Shown here: piece by piece, positions 7,040 through 15,914 of the stretch
How the letters are laid out: each line of letters starts with the position of its first letter
How positions within the stretch are numbered: position 1 is the first letter of the stretch
DNA from: an uncultured Treponema sp.
GTDB taxonomy: Bacteria > Spirochaetota > Spirochaetia > Treponematales > Treponemataceae
DNA length: 21,776 nt
Direction: 5' to 3'
Assembly: GCA_937902125.1 (NCBI GenBank)
Contig: CALDIB010000026.1
Span: forward strand, 1-21,776
Program-made: the position numbers and the translations under genes
The notes under the pieces: generated by a model
Seen by the model: the letters and a program-made list of their open reading frames with translations, nothing else
What the model was told of the DNA's origin: nothing
Databases searched by the model: none

Positions 7040-7059
7040 CGTTCCATTTATGCTATCAT
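7031..7059 (+). promoter_or_regulatory. Promoter of the XPB operon, predicted leaderless
   Basis: TTGCGC (7031-7036), a 17-base spacer and TATCAT (7054-7059), then only eight bases before ATG 7068. A start site seven to nine bases after the -10 falls at or next to the A of the start codon, and there is no Shine-Dalgarno. Confidence 0.65.
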
Positions 7060-7067
7060 AGAACGCT

Positions 7068-8918
7068 ATGCAAAAATTTTCGGAAGGCGGCGACAGGTAT
7101 CAAAATCCTCTGATTGTTCAAAGCGATAGGACGATATTGCTTGACGTGCACGCGCCGCTTGCCGACGAGTGCAGGAACGCGTTGATTCCTTTTGCGGAGT
7201 TGGAAAGGTCGCCGGAGCACTTGCACACTTACAGGCTTACGCCGCTTTCTTTGTGGAACGCGACTAGCGCCGGTATTAAAAGCGATTCGATTTTGGAAAC
7301 GCTGGACGCTTACAGCCGTTACGACGTTCCGCAAAATGTTGGAGCGTGGATTAAAGAAACGGCCGAGCGTTTTGGAAAGCTAAAGCTGGTTCCTGCTCCG
7401 TCGCAAGAAAACGCGCAAAATGCCGCGCCTGTTTCCGGCGCAAACGACACGGCGGCCACCGCGCCTGTTTCCAGCGCTGACGAGCAGCTTGACGGCGCGC
7501 AAGATTCTGTTCCCGCAAAAAAAGAGCCGCGCGTCGAATACCTTTACTTAGTTGCGAGCGACCAAAAAATTTACGCGCAAATACTGAACAATCCCGCGAC
7601 AAAAAAATTCTTGACGCCCGCTTCCGGCGCCAAAGACAACTTGGCCTTTTTGCTTGAGCTTACCGACCGCGGAATTGTAAAGCAAAAATTGCTGGAGCTG
7701 GGCTGGCCCGTCCAGGACGAGGCGCCGCTTAATGACGGCGAAAGGCTTGAAATAAAATTTAGGCAAAAAACTTTGGCGCAAAAAGATTTGGAAATCCGCG
7801 ACTACCAAGTGGCGGCGGCAAAAGCGCTTGTGGGCGACAAGGGGCCGGGTTCCGGCTTTGGAACGATTGTCCTTCCCTGCGGTTCCGGCAAGACTGTTGT
7901 TGGAATGCAAATAATGGAAATGCTTCAAACTTCAACCTTAATTGTGACCACCAACATCACCGCCGTCCACCAATGGATTGACGAGCTTTTGGACAAAACA
8001 AATTTGACAAAGGAACAAATTGCCGAATACACGGGCGAAAACAAAACCATCGCGCCGGTGACGATCGCCACTTACCAAATCCTAACATGGCGGCCTGACA
8101 AGACCAGCTCCTATCCGCACTTTTCGCTTTTTAGGGAACGCAACTGGGGCCTTATAATTTACGACGAAGTCCACTTGCTGCCCGCTCCAGTCTTTAGGGT
8201 TGCGGCGGAACTGCAGGCCACTCGCCGCGTTGGTTTGACGGCGACCCTTGTTCGCGAGGACGGCTGCCAAGGCCATGTCTTTAGTTTGGTCGGCCCAAAG
8301 CGCTACGACGTTCCTTGGAAGGAATTGGAAAAGACCGGCTTCATCGCCAGCGCGGAATGCGTTGAGATGCGGGTTGACTTGCCACTTTCGCTTGAAATGG
8401 AATACGCAATCGCCTCCCCGCGCGAAAAGCACAAAATCGCTGCGACCAATCCCGCGAAAATTTTGGCGGCAAAAAAATTGGTGGAGCAAAATCCCGACGA
8501 CAAAATCTTGATTATCGGCCAGTACTTGGATCAACTGCAAGAAATGGCCGCTCTGCTTGGCGTTCCAATCATCACAGGAAAAACTCCCAATGCCGAGCGC
8601 GAAAAAATTTACGGAGACTTTAAGAGCGGAGCGATCCGAGTCTTGGTAGTTTCCAAAGTGGCCAACTTTGCGGTGGACTTGCCGGACGCTTCGATGGCGA
8701 TCCAGCTTTCGGGAACTTTTGGAAGCCGGCAGGAAGAGGCCCAGCGTCTTGGACGCATTTTGCGGCCCAAGGAACGCGTGTCAAAATTTTGGACAATCAT
8801 CACGCGAAAAACCAGCGACGAAGATTTTGGAAGCAACAGGCAAAAATTTTTGGCCGAGCAAGGCTATTCCTACAGAATAGTTTTGAACGCCGACCAACTG
8901 GCGGCGCAAAATGGTTAA
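7068..8918 (+). CDS. XPB/Rad25-family DNA helicase (SF2)
   Basis: 616 residues. The N-terminal region (about 12-75; NPLIVQSDRTILLDVHAPLA) resembles the XPB/Ssl2-like N-terminal domain. An Ala/Pro-rich linker (about 105-155) contains an imperfect 12-residue tandem repeat starting APVS. The helicase core follows: motif I GSGKT (272-276), motif II DEVH (366-369), GLTATLVREDG (389-399, containing the RED motif typical of XPB), and motif VI QEEAQRLGRILRP (555-567). XPB proteins translocate on DNA 3'-5' and act in nucleotide-excision repair or transcription-linked opening in eukaryotes and archaea; the bacterial role is poorly known. The start lies eight bases after the -10 box. The stop overlaps the next gene by eight bases, and the pair is likely expressed and acts together. 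Confidence 0.92.
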   Translation: MQKFSEGGDRYQNPLIVQSDRTILLDVHAPLADECRNALIPFAELERSPEHLHTYRLTPLSLWNATSAGIKSDSILETLDAYSRYDVPQNVGAWIKETAERFGKLKLVPAPSQENAQNAAPVSGANDTAATAPVSSADEQLDGAQDSVPAKKEPRVEYLYLVASDQKIYAQILNNPATKKFLTPASGAKDNLAFLLELTDRGIVKQKLLELGWPVQDEAPLNDGERLEIKFRQKTLAQKDLEIRDYQVAAAKALVGDKGPGSGFGTIVLPCGSGKTVVGMQIMEMLQTSTLIVTTNITAVHQWIDELLDKTNLTKEQIAEYTGENKTIAPVTIATYQILTWRPDKTSSYPHFSLFRERNWGLIIYDEVHLLPAPVFRVAAELQATRRVGLTATLVREDGCQGHVFSLVGPKRYDVPWKELEKTGFIASAECVEMRVDLPLSLEMEYAIASPREKHKIAATNPAKILAAKKLVEQNPDDKILIIGQYLDQLQEMAALLGVPIITGKTPNAEREKIYGDFKSGAIRVLVVSKVANFAVDLPDASMAIQLSGTFGSRQEEAQRLGRILRPKERVSKFWTIITRKTSDEDFGSNRQKFLAEQGYSYRIVLNADQLAAQNG

Positions 8919-10998
8919 GAACGAAGTGGCTCTCTGGCGCGAATACTTTTTGCGGCTGGACGACAAGCAATTTTTGCCCCTCATGCGCCTGTATCTTGGC
9001 GAGATCAAGACACCATACAACAAGCAAAATTTGATAGAAAACCTGGAAGCCTTTTTGCGCCGCGAGGAGACAAAGAAAAACATTTTGGCGCTGCTTTCCG
9101 ATGCGGACACGCAAGTTTTGTGCGCGATAAAATTCATTCCGGGCGCCACGCTTTCAAAGCTGCAGGAATTTTTTAAGGCGGAACTTTTTTGCGAAGCGCT
9201 TGAAGACATTTTGCGCGAGCTTAAGGCGCGCCTTTTGATTTACGAGCAGCCGGTGGCCTACGGCCTTTCTAAGGCGCTAAAGATTAATCCATTTTTGGCG
9301 CCCGCGTTGGACGACGCCTTGCGGCTGGAGGAACTGATTCCGGAATGCGACGGGCCGGAAAAGCGTTTGGGCGCGGAATGCGTTGGCGCGGAGTTTGTCG
9401 CGTCGTATCTGTCTTTTGTGGCAAAAAATCCCAAGCTTTGCAAGCTGGACGGAACATTTAAGAAAAAGGCCGAAAGCGACATAGAAGAAAAGTTTCCGGG
9501 CCGCTTGGAAAAGGCGCGCTTGCTTACAAGGGCTTTGGAAAACCTTTTGATTCTAAAGGACAAGGAAGGCGCTTTTGAAGTTGACTGGAAGCGCGCCAAA
9601 AGCTTTGCGCAAATGGACGCGCAGTCGCAGGCGATGTATTTGCTTTGCTGCGTTTCAATGAAATACAACAAGCGGCGAACGCAATTTTACGCGAAGAATT
9701 TTTTGGACGCGCTAAAATCTATTCCTGACGGCGGCTTTAAGCGGGGAGTCTTCTTGCGCTTGGCTTACTTGCTTTGTTCAAAAGAAAGCGAGATGGAAGA
9801 TTCTTTTGTTGGCGCGCAAAGCCGATTCGCGCGAATCGTTCAGTCTTACAAACAAAGAACCTTAGAAGAGAAAAGCGATTCATTGGGAGAATACTTTGAC
9901 AGAATGTTGGACGAGGCGGAAGTTTTTGGCTTTGTGTTGACCGATGCGGAAGATGAAAACGAAAAAATAATTTTCAAAAATCCCCGCTTTTTTGACAGAC
10001 GCCTGCCTCCTAAAAACATCGCTATGGTCAACGTTGACTCAAGCTTTAGCTTGACTTTGATGCCGGGCTTTGGCCTTTCCCATGTTTTGGAAATAGCGGT
10101 TTTTTCCGACCTTGTGAAGTTTGACACAGTGGTTCAGTTTGAAATAAACCAAAATTCGGCGATACGCGCCTTTGATCAAGGAATGAGCGCGGAACAAATA
10201 ATTAACATTATAAAAGACAATTCAAATTTTGCCGCGCCTGAGGCTTTGGAATTTTCTGTCAAAGAATGGGAAGCCAATTACAAGTCCGTTTCTATTTACA
10301 AAGGTTTCGCGCTAAAGGTTGACGAGCGGCGAGGCGAAGCGTTGACGCAAAATCCAAATTTAAAGCGCCATATTTTGGAACGGTTGGCGCCGCAAGTTTT
10401 TTTGCTTGACTGCAAGAACGAAGACGAAGTTTTTGCCCTGTTGAAGAATTGCGGCTTGGAAAATGTGGGAAAAATAAAAGGCGCCAGCGATGAGACGGAG
10501 CTTGCCGATTTTGTTTCGTTAAAAAAATCAGAAACTTTTTTTGGCGAAGAAAATGGCGTTGAGAAAAAAAATTCCGCCGCAAAAAAATCCCGGGACGAGC
10601 AAAGCGAAAAGCGCTTGCAAGAAATTTATTCCGCGATTGACTCGCTTGATTTGTCGGAAGAGCAAAAGGACGTTTTGCGAAATGTCGCCAACGCCAAAAT
10701 TATTGTAAGCCAGTCGCAACTTTGCGCGCCGGCAATTCCGCTGGAAAAAAATTCCGCGCAAGGAATGGACTACGAAGGAAAGCTTCATCTGATTGACCAA
10801 GCGATAAAGGAAGGGGAACAAATTATTTTTAGGCTTTCAAAAAAGTCCAAGCTGGTCACAGGCTTTCCCATTGGAATTGACAGAAATAATTTTGAAGACG
10901 GCGGTTATCTGAATGTTCTTGTGGGAAAAGAACAAAAAGAAATTTCTGTAGGAAAAATTGAATTTGTTCAGAGAGTGAAAAAGCTTTCTGTGTTATAA
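8911..10998 (+). CDS. XPB-partner, helicase-associated domain protein
   Basis: A 695-residue cytosolic protein with no helicase motifs. Residues about 375-470 (SSFSLTLMPGFGLSHVLEIA ... FDTVVQFEINQNSAIRAFDQ) resemble the XPB/Ssl2-like N-terminal (Helicase_C_3) domain, the same type of module as at the start of the adjacent helicase. The last 75 residues (KEGEQIIFRLSKKSKLVTGF ... VGKIEFVQRVKKLSVL) look like a small beta-rich WYL-like fold. The N-terminal half is helical and repeat-like. Its ATG lies inside the last codons of the helicase gene, so translation is coupled. An XPB gene next to a roughly 700-residue protein with this domain is also known in mycobacteria, which supports a conserved two-protein unit; the function is unproven. 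Confidence 0.75.
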   Translation: MVKNEVALWREYFLRLDDKQFLPLMRLYLGEIKTPYNKQNLIENLEAFLRREETKKNILALLSDADTQVLCAIKFIPGATLSKLQEFFKAELFCEALEDILRELKARLLIYEQPVAYGLSKALKINPFLAPALDDALRLEELIPECDGPEKRLGAECVGAEFVASYLSFVAKNPKLCKLDGTFKKKAESDIEEKFPGRLEKARLLTRALENLLILKDKEGAFEVDWKRAKSFAQMDAQSQAMYLLCCVSMKYNKRRTQFYAKNFLDALKSIPDGGFKRGVFLRLAYLLCSKESEMEDSFVGAQSRFARIVQSYKQRTLEEKSDSLGEYFDRMLDEAEVFGFVLTDAEDENEKIIFKNPRFFDRRLPPKNIAMVNVDSSFSLTLMPGFGLSHVLEIAVFSDLVKFDTVVQFEINQNSAIRAFDQGMSAEQIINIIKDNSNFAAPEALEFSVKEWEANYKSVSIYKGFALKVDERRGEALTQNPNLKRHILERLAPQVFLLDCKNEDEVFALLKNCGLENVGKIKGASDETELADFVSLKKSETFFGEENGVEKKNSAAKKSRDEQSEKRLQEIYSAIDSLDLSEEQKDVLRNVANAKIIVSQSQLCAPAIPLEKNSAQGMDYEGKLHLIDQAIKEGEQIIFRLSKKSKLVTGFPIGIDRNNFEDGGYLNVLVGKEQKEISVGKIEFVQRVKKLSVL

Positions 10999-11011
10999 AA
11001 GAGGAACTGTT

Positions 11012-11722
11012 ATGGAAAAAAAAATTGAGGCGGCTCTTTTTGACTGCGACGGCGTTATCATCAATTCGGCGGCGGACATTTCTGACGCGGTGAACGCGGC
11101 TTTAAAGCGTTTTAGAATGAAAGAACTTTCTTACGCAAAACTAAAATCCTTTGTGGGAAACGGCGCCCGCGTTTTGGTTGAACGCGCCATACGAACTTCA
11201 AAAGGCTTGCCCCTTGACGCTCCTCTTCCTGTTGAAGAAAAAAAATGCCAGGAAATTTTAAAATATTATTTGGACTACTATTATTCTCACGCGATAGTAA
11301 AAACAAAATTGTATCCGGGATTCGCGGCCGCCGTCAAAAAATTGTGGGAAGACGGAATAAAGCTTGGCATCGTGACCAACAAGCCAACGAACATTTTGCT
11401 TGAGATTTTGGAATTTTTTAAAATCGACAAATATTTTGAAGCCTTGGTCGGCGGCGACAAAGTGAAGAACCTAAAGCCCGCGCCCGACGGAATTTTTATG
11501 GCGTTGAAAAAACTTGGCGTTCCTGCAAGCCGCGCCATAATGGTTGGCGACAGCTACACCGACATCGGAGCGGGACACGCCGCCGGAACTTTGACCGCCG
11601 CCTGCCTAAAGGGAATGGGCGACAAAAAGGCGATGCTGGCGCAAAAGCCGGAAGTTCTTTTGGGCCACGCGGCGGAAATCGCCCCTGCGATTATGTTGGC
11701 CAACATCGCGGACGGAAGGTAG
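11012..11722 (+). CDS. HAD-family phosphatase, phosphoglycolate-phosphatase-like
   Basis: 236 residues with the complete HAD motif set: motif I ALFDCDGVI (nucleophile D11, acid D13), motif II IVTNKP, motif III K155 (LKPAPDG) and motif IV GDSYTDI (D180, D184). The helical C1 cap between residues about 17 and 85 and the length fit the Gph/PGPase subgroup (2-phosphoglycolate to glycolate), but HAD substrate calls from sequence are weak. A GAGGAAC Shine-Dalgarno precedes the ATG. It starts 13 bases after the XPB-partner gene and ends four bases before the Rsm22-like gene, so it is the third gene of the operon. Confidence 0.85.
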   Translation: MEKKIEAALFDCDGVIINSAADISDAVNAALKRFRMKELSYAKLKSFVGNGARVLVERAIRTSKGLPLDAPLPVEEKKCQEILKYYLDYYYSHAIVKTKLYPGFAAAVKKLWEDGIKLGIVTNKPTNILLEILEFFKIDKYFEALVGGDKVKNLKPAPDGIFMALKKLGVPASRAIMVGDSYTDIGAGHAAGTLTAACLKGMGDKKAMLAQKPEVLLGHAAEIAPAIMLANIADGR

Positions 11723-11726
11723 AGGC

Positions 11727-13004
11727 ATGGCCGAAGTCCAGTCAATTTTGGAAAAACGCGTTCAGTTCAATGTTTCTCTGTGCAAAAAAAGCAACGGAAC
11801 AAAAATAAATTTGGAACGGGCGGCGCAAAACATCGTTGACTTGCAGCGGGGCCTTACCGGAAGCCGCGCGCTTGCGGGAAACGCTTACATGCAAAAAGCC
11901 GCGTCGCTGCAATCATATTTGCTTTACTATTGGCCTGTTTCATACGCGCAAACCGCCGCCGCTTTGGGAATGACGACAAATTTTTTTGAGAGGGTCCAAA
12001 AAATCAAGGGGCGGACAATTCGCATTTTGGATTTGGGTTCCGGGCCGGCGCCGGCTTCTTGCTCAATCGCTGATCTTGCCCAAGGAAAGGGCGAGCGCAA
12101 CATGAGCTTTGAATTTTCTTTGCTTGATTCAAGCGGCGACGCGCTTTCGTTGGGAAAAAGAATTTTGGAAGGCGCCTTTGCAAAATCCGCGCGGGTGGAA
12201 ACCTATGTTTGCAATTTTGAAAAAGTCTTTGGGCAAAAAAAATCCGCCCAGGCCGCGCCCGCTTTTTTGGCGAACAAAAAATTTGATTTTATTGTCGCCT
12301 CCCACAGCCTGAACGAGTTGTGGAAAAACGAAAAAAAGAGGGGACAAAAAATTGTTGGCATGCTTCAAAGCCTTAGCGCGTGTCTAGAAGACGGCGGCCT
12401 TTTGATTTTGATGGAGCCGGCGCTTTTGGCCACCAGCCGCGCCTTGATGGAAGTTCGCGACGCTCTTGCGGGCTTGGGCCTTGGGCTTGTTTCGCCATGC
12501 CCCAAATCTTTTTTTCCTTGCCCCGCCTTGGAAAATCCCAACGCCACTTGCCACTATCAGTTTGATTGGGAAATGCCAAAAATTGTGGCGGACTTGGCGG
12601 CGTTGGCCAAGCTTAACCGGGCGGACGTAAAGATGACCTTTTTTGTTTTTGAGCGAGGGGCTGCTCTTGGTCAAGAATACGGTTTTGGCAATGACGACAA
12701 CTCTTTGCAAGACAAAGAAGCGGCCGCCTCCCCCGTTCCCGATTTTTCCAACATTTACGCGCTTGTTGTGAGCGAGCCCATGCTTAACAAGGCGGGAAGA
12801 ATCAGATACCTTTTGTGCGACGGAAAATCCCGCTTTAGCCTTTCGGCAAAAAACGGCGACCCCATAGCCGCCGCTCAAAATTTCTTTAGCCTCAGGCGCT
12901 ATGACAAAGTTCAAGTCATGAATCCCCAAGTTAGGAGCCAAAAAGACGAGCCCCTTTCTTTGGGCTTTGAAGAAAGGACCCGCCTTGAAATCCAACGCCT
13001 TTAA
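11727..13004 (+). CDS. Rsm22/METTL17-family SAM-dependent methyltransferase-like protein
   Basis: 425 residues. SAM motif I is LDLGSGPAPASCS with D102. The family's cysteine cluster is present: C258 and C265 (SPCPKSFFPCPAL), C275 (ATCHYQF), and C364 in the C-terminal segment IRYLLCDGK. In mitochondrial Rsm22/METTL17 four cysteines in this order hold a 4Fe-4S cluster and the protein helps mature the small ribosomal subunit. By analogy this is a ribosome-biogenesis factor; catalytic activity is uncertain for the family. It lies four bases downstream of the HAD gene and closes the 7068-13004 operon. A divergent HHYAQT-like extension is not seen; the N-terminal about 95 residues are helical. Confidence 0.8.
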   Translation: MAEVQSILEKRVQFNVSLCKKSNGTKINLERAAQNIVDLQRGLTGSRALAGNAYMQKAASLQSYLLYYWPVSYAQTAAALGMTTNFFERVQKIKGRTIRILDLGSGPAPASCSIADLAQGKGERNMSFEFSLLDSSGDALSLGKRILEGAFAKSARVETYVCNFEKVFGQKKSAQAAPAFLANKKFDFIVASHSLNELWKNEKKRGQKIVGMLQSLSACLEDGGLLILMEPALLATSRALMEVRDALAGLGLGLVSPCPKSFFPCPALENPNATCHYQFDWEMPKIVADLAALAKLNRADVKMTFFVFERGAALGQEYGFGNDDNSLQDKEAAASPVPDFSNIYALVVSEPMLNKAGRIRYLLCDGKSRFSLSAKNGDPIAAAQNFFSLRRYDKVQVMNPQVRSQKDEPLSLGFEERTRLEIQRL

Positions 13005-13087
13005 AAGGTTCGCTTAAAAAAGCATCGTACATTTTGAGAGCTATTTTGCGTTTTTTTGCGCGGACGGACGCGGCGGCAATTTTCCTA

Positions 13088-13116
13088 TTGACAAAAATAA
13101 CAGTGTTATGTAAAAT
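13088..13116 (+). promoter_or_regulatory. Promoter of the LolA-like/outer-membrane protein operon
   Basis: TTGACA (13088-13093), a 17-base spacer and TAAAAT (13111-13116), the same hexamers and spacing as the yefM promoter. The leader is about 37 bases and ends in the GGAGG at 13150-13154. Confidence 0.75.
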
Positions 13117-13159
13117 GCAATTGTTGTCTAATGCTAACTAAATAATGTTGGAGGTAAAT

Positions 13160-13948
13160 ATGAAAAAGACATCGATTGCTTTTTGCGCCGTTATGATTGC
13201 GGCTTTTGGCCTTGCGTTTTCCCAGAGCGCCGCGGAAATAGCTAAAAAAGTTCACGACTTGCCGGAGGGAAACACTTCTTCCGCCACCGCTGTTTTGACT
13301 TTGATTGACAAGAACGGAAAAAGCCGGACGCGGGAAGTCGCTTCTTGGATGAAAAAAGAAGGGGAAATAAAAAAAGAAGTCATGGTTTTTAGAACCCCAA
13401 AAGATGTGGCTGGCGTAAGTTACCTAAGTTTTGACTATCCGGACAACTCCGACGGAAGCGTCAAGGACAGCGACAGTTGGCTTTACCTTCCGGCCATGAA
13501 AAAAGTCCGCCGCGTTTCCGGCTCCAACAAGGACGACGACTTTCAGGGAACCGACTTTACTTATGACGACATTGGCGACCGAAGCCTTGGAAAAGACACA
13601 TTTGCGATTCTTGGCGAAGAAACGGTCAACGGCGCCTCTTGTTGGATTTTGGAATACAAGGCCAAGGACACAAGCGCCAAAATCAGCCGACGGGTTTTGT
13701 GGATTGACAAGTCAAATTATGTCGTTCAAAAAGGCGAGCATTACGACCGTTCCGGAAATTTAAAGAAAAAACTTTTTTGCGAAAACATTTCCAAAATTGA
13801 CGGCTATTGGGTCATTCAAAAAATGACTATGGAAAACATTCAGACAGGGCACAAGACAATTTACGAAAGCAAGGACAATAAATTTGACATTCCCATTGAG
13901 CCTTCGTATTTTACTGTCAGCGCCCTGGAAAGAGAGATTCTTAAATGA
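13160..13948 (+). CDS. LolA-like outer-membrane lipoprotein-sorting protein
   Basis: An ATG at 13145 is in frame, but ATG 13160 is chosen because GGAGG (13150-13154) lies six bases before it and it opens a clean signal peptide (MKKTSIAFCAVMIAAFGLAF, cleavage near residue 22). The mature part reads as a LolA/LolB-type half-barrel: SATAVLTLIDKNGKSRTREV, PKDVAGVSYLSFDYPD, SWLYLPAMKKVRRVSG, DDDFQGTDFTYDDI, SNYVVQKGEHYDRSGNLKK. These segments match the LolA-like family that usually accompanies RND exporters. It is predicted periplasmic and to shuttle a hydrophobic cargo to the outer membrane. It overlaps the next gene as ATGA (13945-13948). Confidence 0.82.
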   Translation: MKKTSIAFCAVMIAAFGLAFSQSAAEIAKKVHDLPEGNTSSATAVLTLIDKNGKSRTREVASWMKKEGEIKKEVMVFRTPKDVAGVSYLSFDYPDNSDGSVKDSDSWLYLPAMKKVRRVSGSNKDDDFQGTDFTYDDIGDRSLGKDTFAILGEETVNGASCWILEYKAKDTSAKISRRVLWIDKSNYVVQKGEHYDRSGNLKKKLFCENISKIDGYWVIQKMTMENIQTGHKTIYESKDNKFDIPIEPSYFTVSALEREILK

Positions 13949-15279
13949 AAAAGTTTTTTCTTTGCGCCGCGCTCGCCGCCTGCGCGTTTTCGCTTTGGGC
14001 GGAAGGAGTGGATTATTCGGGAAGCCTTTGCGCCCAAGTTGGCGTTGGACTTCCACAAACGGAAGACAACAAGGGCGCCTTTCTTGTGGGGAACCTTGTC
14101 TTTGACAATGTTGTAAAGGCCTACCTTGGCGAAAGCATGTTCTACCTTGACGCGGCTCTTCTTGTTGACGGCGTTCAAAGTCAATCCACAAACGGCGTTT
14201 CAAAATTTGTGAGCGCCGACAATGTTTTTGCCTTAAAGCTGCAAGAAGCCTACATTGACTACAACGGCGGCTTTTGGGCGCTGAGGGCCGGACGGCAAAT
14301 CGCCGGCTGGGGAAAGGCGGACGGAATTCAAATCGCGGACATTCTTTGCCCAAAAGACGAATCCAATATGATAGCGTCTTCTTACAAGGAAAGCCGCTTG
14401 GGAATCGACGCGCTCCGCCTTTCTTTTATGAACGACTTTATGCAGACCGACCTTTATTGGGTTCCCATTTTCACGCCCAGCGTTTTGCCTTTTGCAAAAA
14501 AGAATCCTTTGAATCAGATTCTCTTTCCGTCAAAATATGAAGGCTTGGACATCAAGGCGCCTCAAAGCCAAAGCGACTTGGACGCGCCTTCGCTAAAAAT
14601 TTACAACAGTGAATTTGCCGCGCGCGCCAGTTTTTATTTTTCAAATTTCGACTTGTCTTTTTACGGCTTTTACGGTTGGGACGATTTGCCTTTAATTTCT
14701 TATGAGATGGATTCCGCGACAAGCGTAAAAGTTGGCGGCCAATACAAGCGCATGGCCATGGTTGGCGCGGACGCGGCCATTCCTTGCGGAGACTTTGTGT
14801 TTAGGCTTGAGGCGGCTTTCTTTCCGCGAAGAAACATTCAGACAAGTTCCGCCTTTCAAGCCCAAGCGCAGTTGGCGGGCCTTTCCATCGAAGCGGGCGA
14901 AGAGAAGGAGCAACTTTTGGGACTTGCCGGCTTTGACTGGAATTTGGCCGGAGGTTGGACAATCACGGCGCAATACATAGCCGACGGAATTTTTGGAAGC
15001 GCTTCAAACTTGGATCGCAAGATCTATCAGCATCAGGCCAGCCTTTCCGTTCAAAAAAGTCTTTTTAACGAAACCCTTTCAATTTCTTTTTTGGGCTTTT
15101 TGGACTTGAACAACCTTTCAAGTTTGGCGGAACTTTCCGCGGAATACAGCCTGACCGATTCCATCAAGTTGGCGTTGATTGGAGATTTTTTCAACAAGGG
15201 CATGGATTGGAAGGACGGAGTTTACGGCCGCTACAAGAACTTGAGCTGCGTGACGCTTAGAACAAAAATTTCGTTTTAA
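13945..15279 (+). CDS. Outer-membrane beta-barrel protein (DUF1302-like)
   Basis: 444 residues with a signal peptide cleaved after LWA (residue 19). The mature sequence alternates polar and aromatic residues throughout, in the manner of amphipathic strands (VDYSGSLCAQVGVGL, EFAARASFYFSNFDLSFYGF). It ends in an aromatic residue (TLRTKISF), the usual C-terminal signature for insertion by BamA. The segment LRAGRQIAGWGKADGIQIAD is typical of DUF1302-type barrels. Such barrels are often encoded with LolA-like proteins and RND exporters and may take lipid or lipoprotein cargo to the surface. Translation is coupled to the LolA-like gene by an ATGA overlap. The substrate is unknown. Confidence 0.75.
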   Translation: MKKFFLCAALAACAFSLWAEGVDYSGSLCAQVGVGLPQTEDNKGAFLVGNLVFDNVVKAYLGESMFYLDAALLVDGVQSQSTNGVSKFVSADNVFALKLQEAYIDYNGGFWALRAGRQIAGWGKADGIQIADILCPKDESNMIASSYKESRLGIDALRLSFMNDFMQTDLYWVPIFTPSVLPFAKKNPLNQILFPSKYEGLDIKAPQSQSDLDAPSLKIYNSEFAARASFYFSNFDLSFYGFYGWDDLPLISYEMDSATSVKVGGQYKRMAMVGADAAIPCGDFVFRLEAAFFPRRNIQTSSAFQAQAQLAGLSIEAGEEKEQLLGLAGFDWNLAGGWTITAQYIADGIFGSASNLDRKIYQHQASLSVQKSLFNETLSISFLGFLDLNNLSSLAELSAEYSLTDSIKLALIGDFFNKGMDWKDGVYGRYKNLSCVTLRTKISF

Positions 15280-15296
15280 AAGCGATTGTTCGCGCC

Positions 15297-15896
15297 TTAT
15301 TCTTTTTGCATCACCGCAATCGCGCAAGGCATTCTACCTTCCACCACAGTGTAGTTTGCGTTTTTGTGTCCTAGATTTTTAAAAAATTCTTTGTAGCCTT
15401 CCAAGTCAAACTGCCGCTTAAAGTCGGCGCCAAGCCATTTTATAAAATTTACCGCGACGATTCCAGTTCCCTTTGACATGTTGATGTATGTGGGAACGAT
15501 GATTTTCCCGCCGCTTTTGGTCACGCGGAAAAGTTCCGCAAGCGCTTTTTGCGGCTCTGGAAGCAAGTGGATTACGTTTCCGGCCACAACCTTGTCAAAG
15601 CTTTGGTCGCCAAACTCAAGCGCGGTTATGTCGGCCTTCTTAAATTCCGCGTTGCTGAATTTGCGGCATTTTTTTACGGCCCGCTTCAACATTCCGTCCG
15701 AAAAGTCAGTGGCCACCAGGCGCTTGCATTTTGGCGCGATGTATTCGCTGATGGCTCCCGTTCCGCACGCGCATTCTAAAACTTCGTCGGAGGAATCAAT
15801 CAACTCCGCGACTTTTTTCCCGGTTCCCGTATATACTTTTTTGTTGTAAATATTTTCAAAAAGGTCGTACAGCGCCGCCGCTTTGTCCCAAAACAT
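15297..15896 (-). CDS. Class I SAM-dependent methyltransferase, small-molecule type
   Basis: 199 residues with the Methyltransf_11/25 pattern: motif I VLECACGTGAISEYIA, the acidic residue after strand 2 (LVATDFSDGML), motif II region (NAEFKKADITALEF), motif IV (FDKVVAGNVIHLL) and motif V (VTKSGGKIIVPTY). It is similar to UbiE/arsenite-type small-molecule methyltransferases, but nothing fixes the substrate. CTCCTT at 15903-15908 (AAGGAG on the coding strand) supports the start. It is convergent with the outer-membrane protein gene, 17 bases apart, and no clear terminator lies between them. Confidence 0.82.
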   Translation of the reverse strand: MFWDKAAALYDLFENIYNKKVYTGTGKKVAELIDSSDEVLECACGTGAISEYIAPKCKRLVATDFSDGMLKRAVKKCRKFSNAEFKKADITALEFGDQSFDKVVAGNVIHLLPEPQKALAELFRVTKSGGKIIVPTYINMSKGTGIVAVNFIKWLGADFKRQFDLEGYKEFFKNLGHKNANYTVVEGRMPCAIAVMQKE

Positions 15897-15914
15897 TTTT
15901 TTCTCCTTGCGCCC

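Noticed and set aside
13018..13080. Terminator after the Rsm22-like gene
   Set aside because: Only a four-base stem (GCTT/AAGC) and a T-rich stretch without a preceding stable stem are visible; read-through cannot be excluded.
13145..13159. ATG 13145 as the start of the LolA-like gene
   Set aside because: It would place the GGAGG inside the coding region and spoil the signal peptide; ATG 13160 has ideal spacing.
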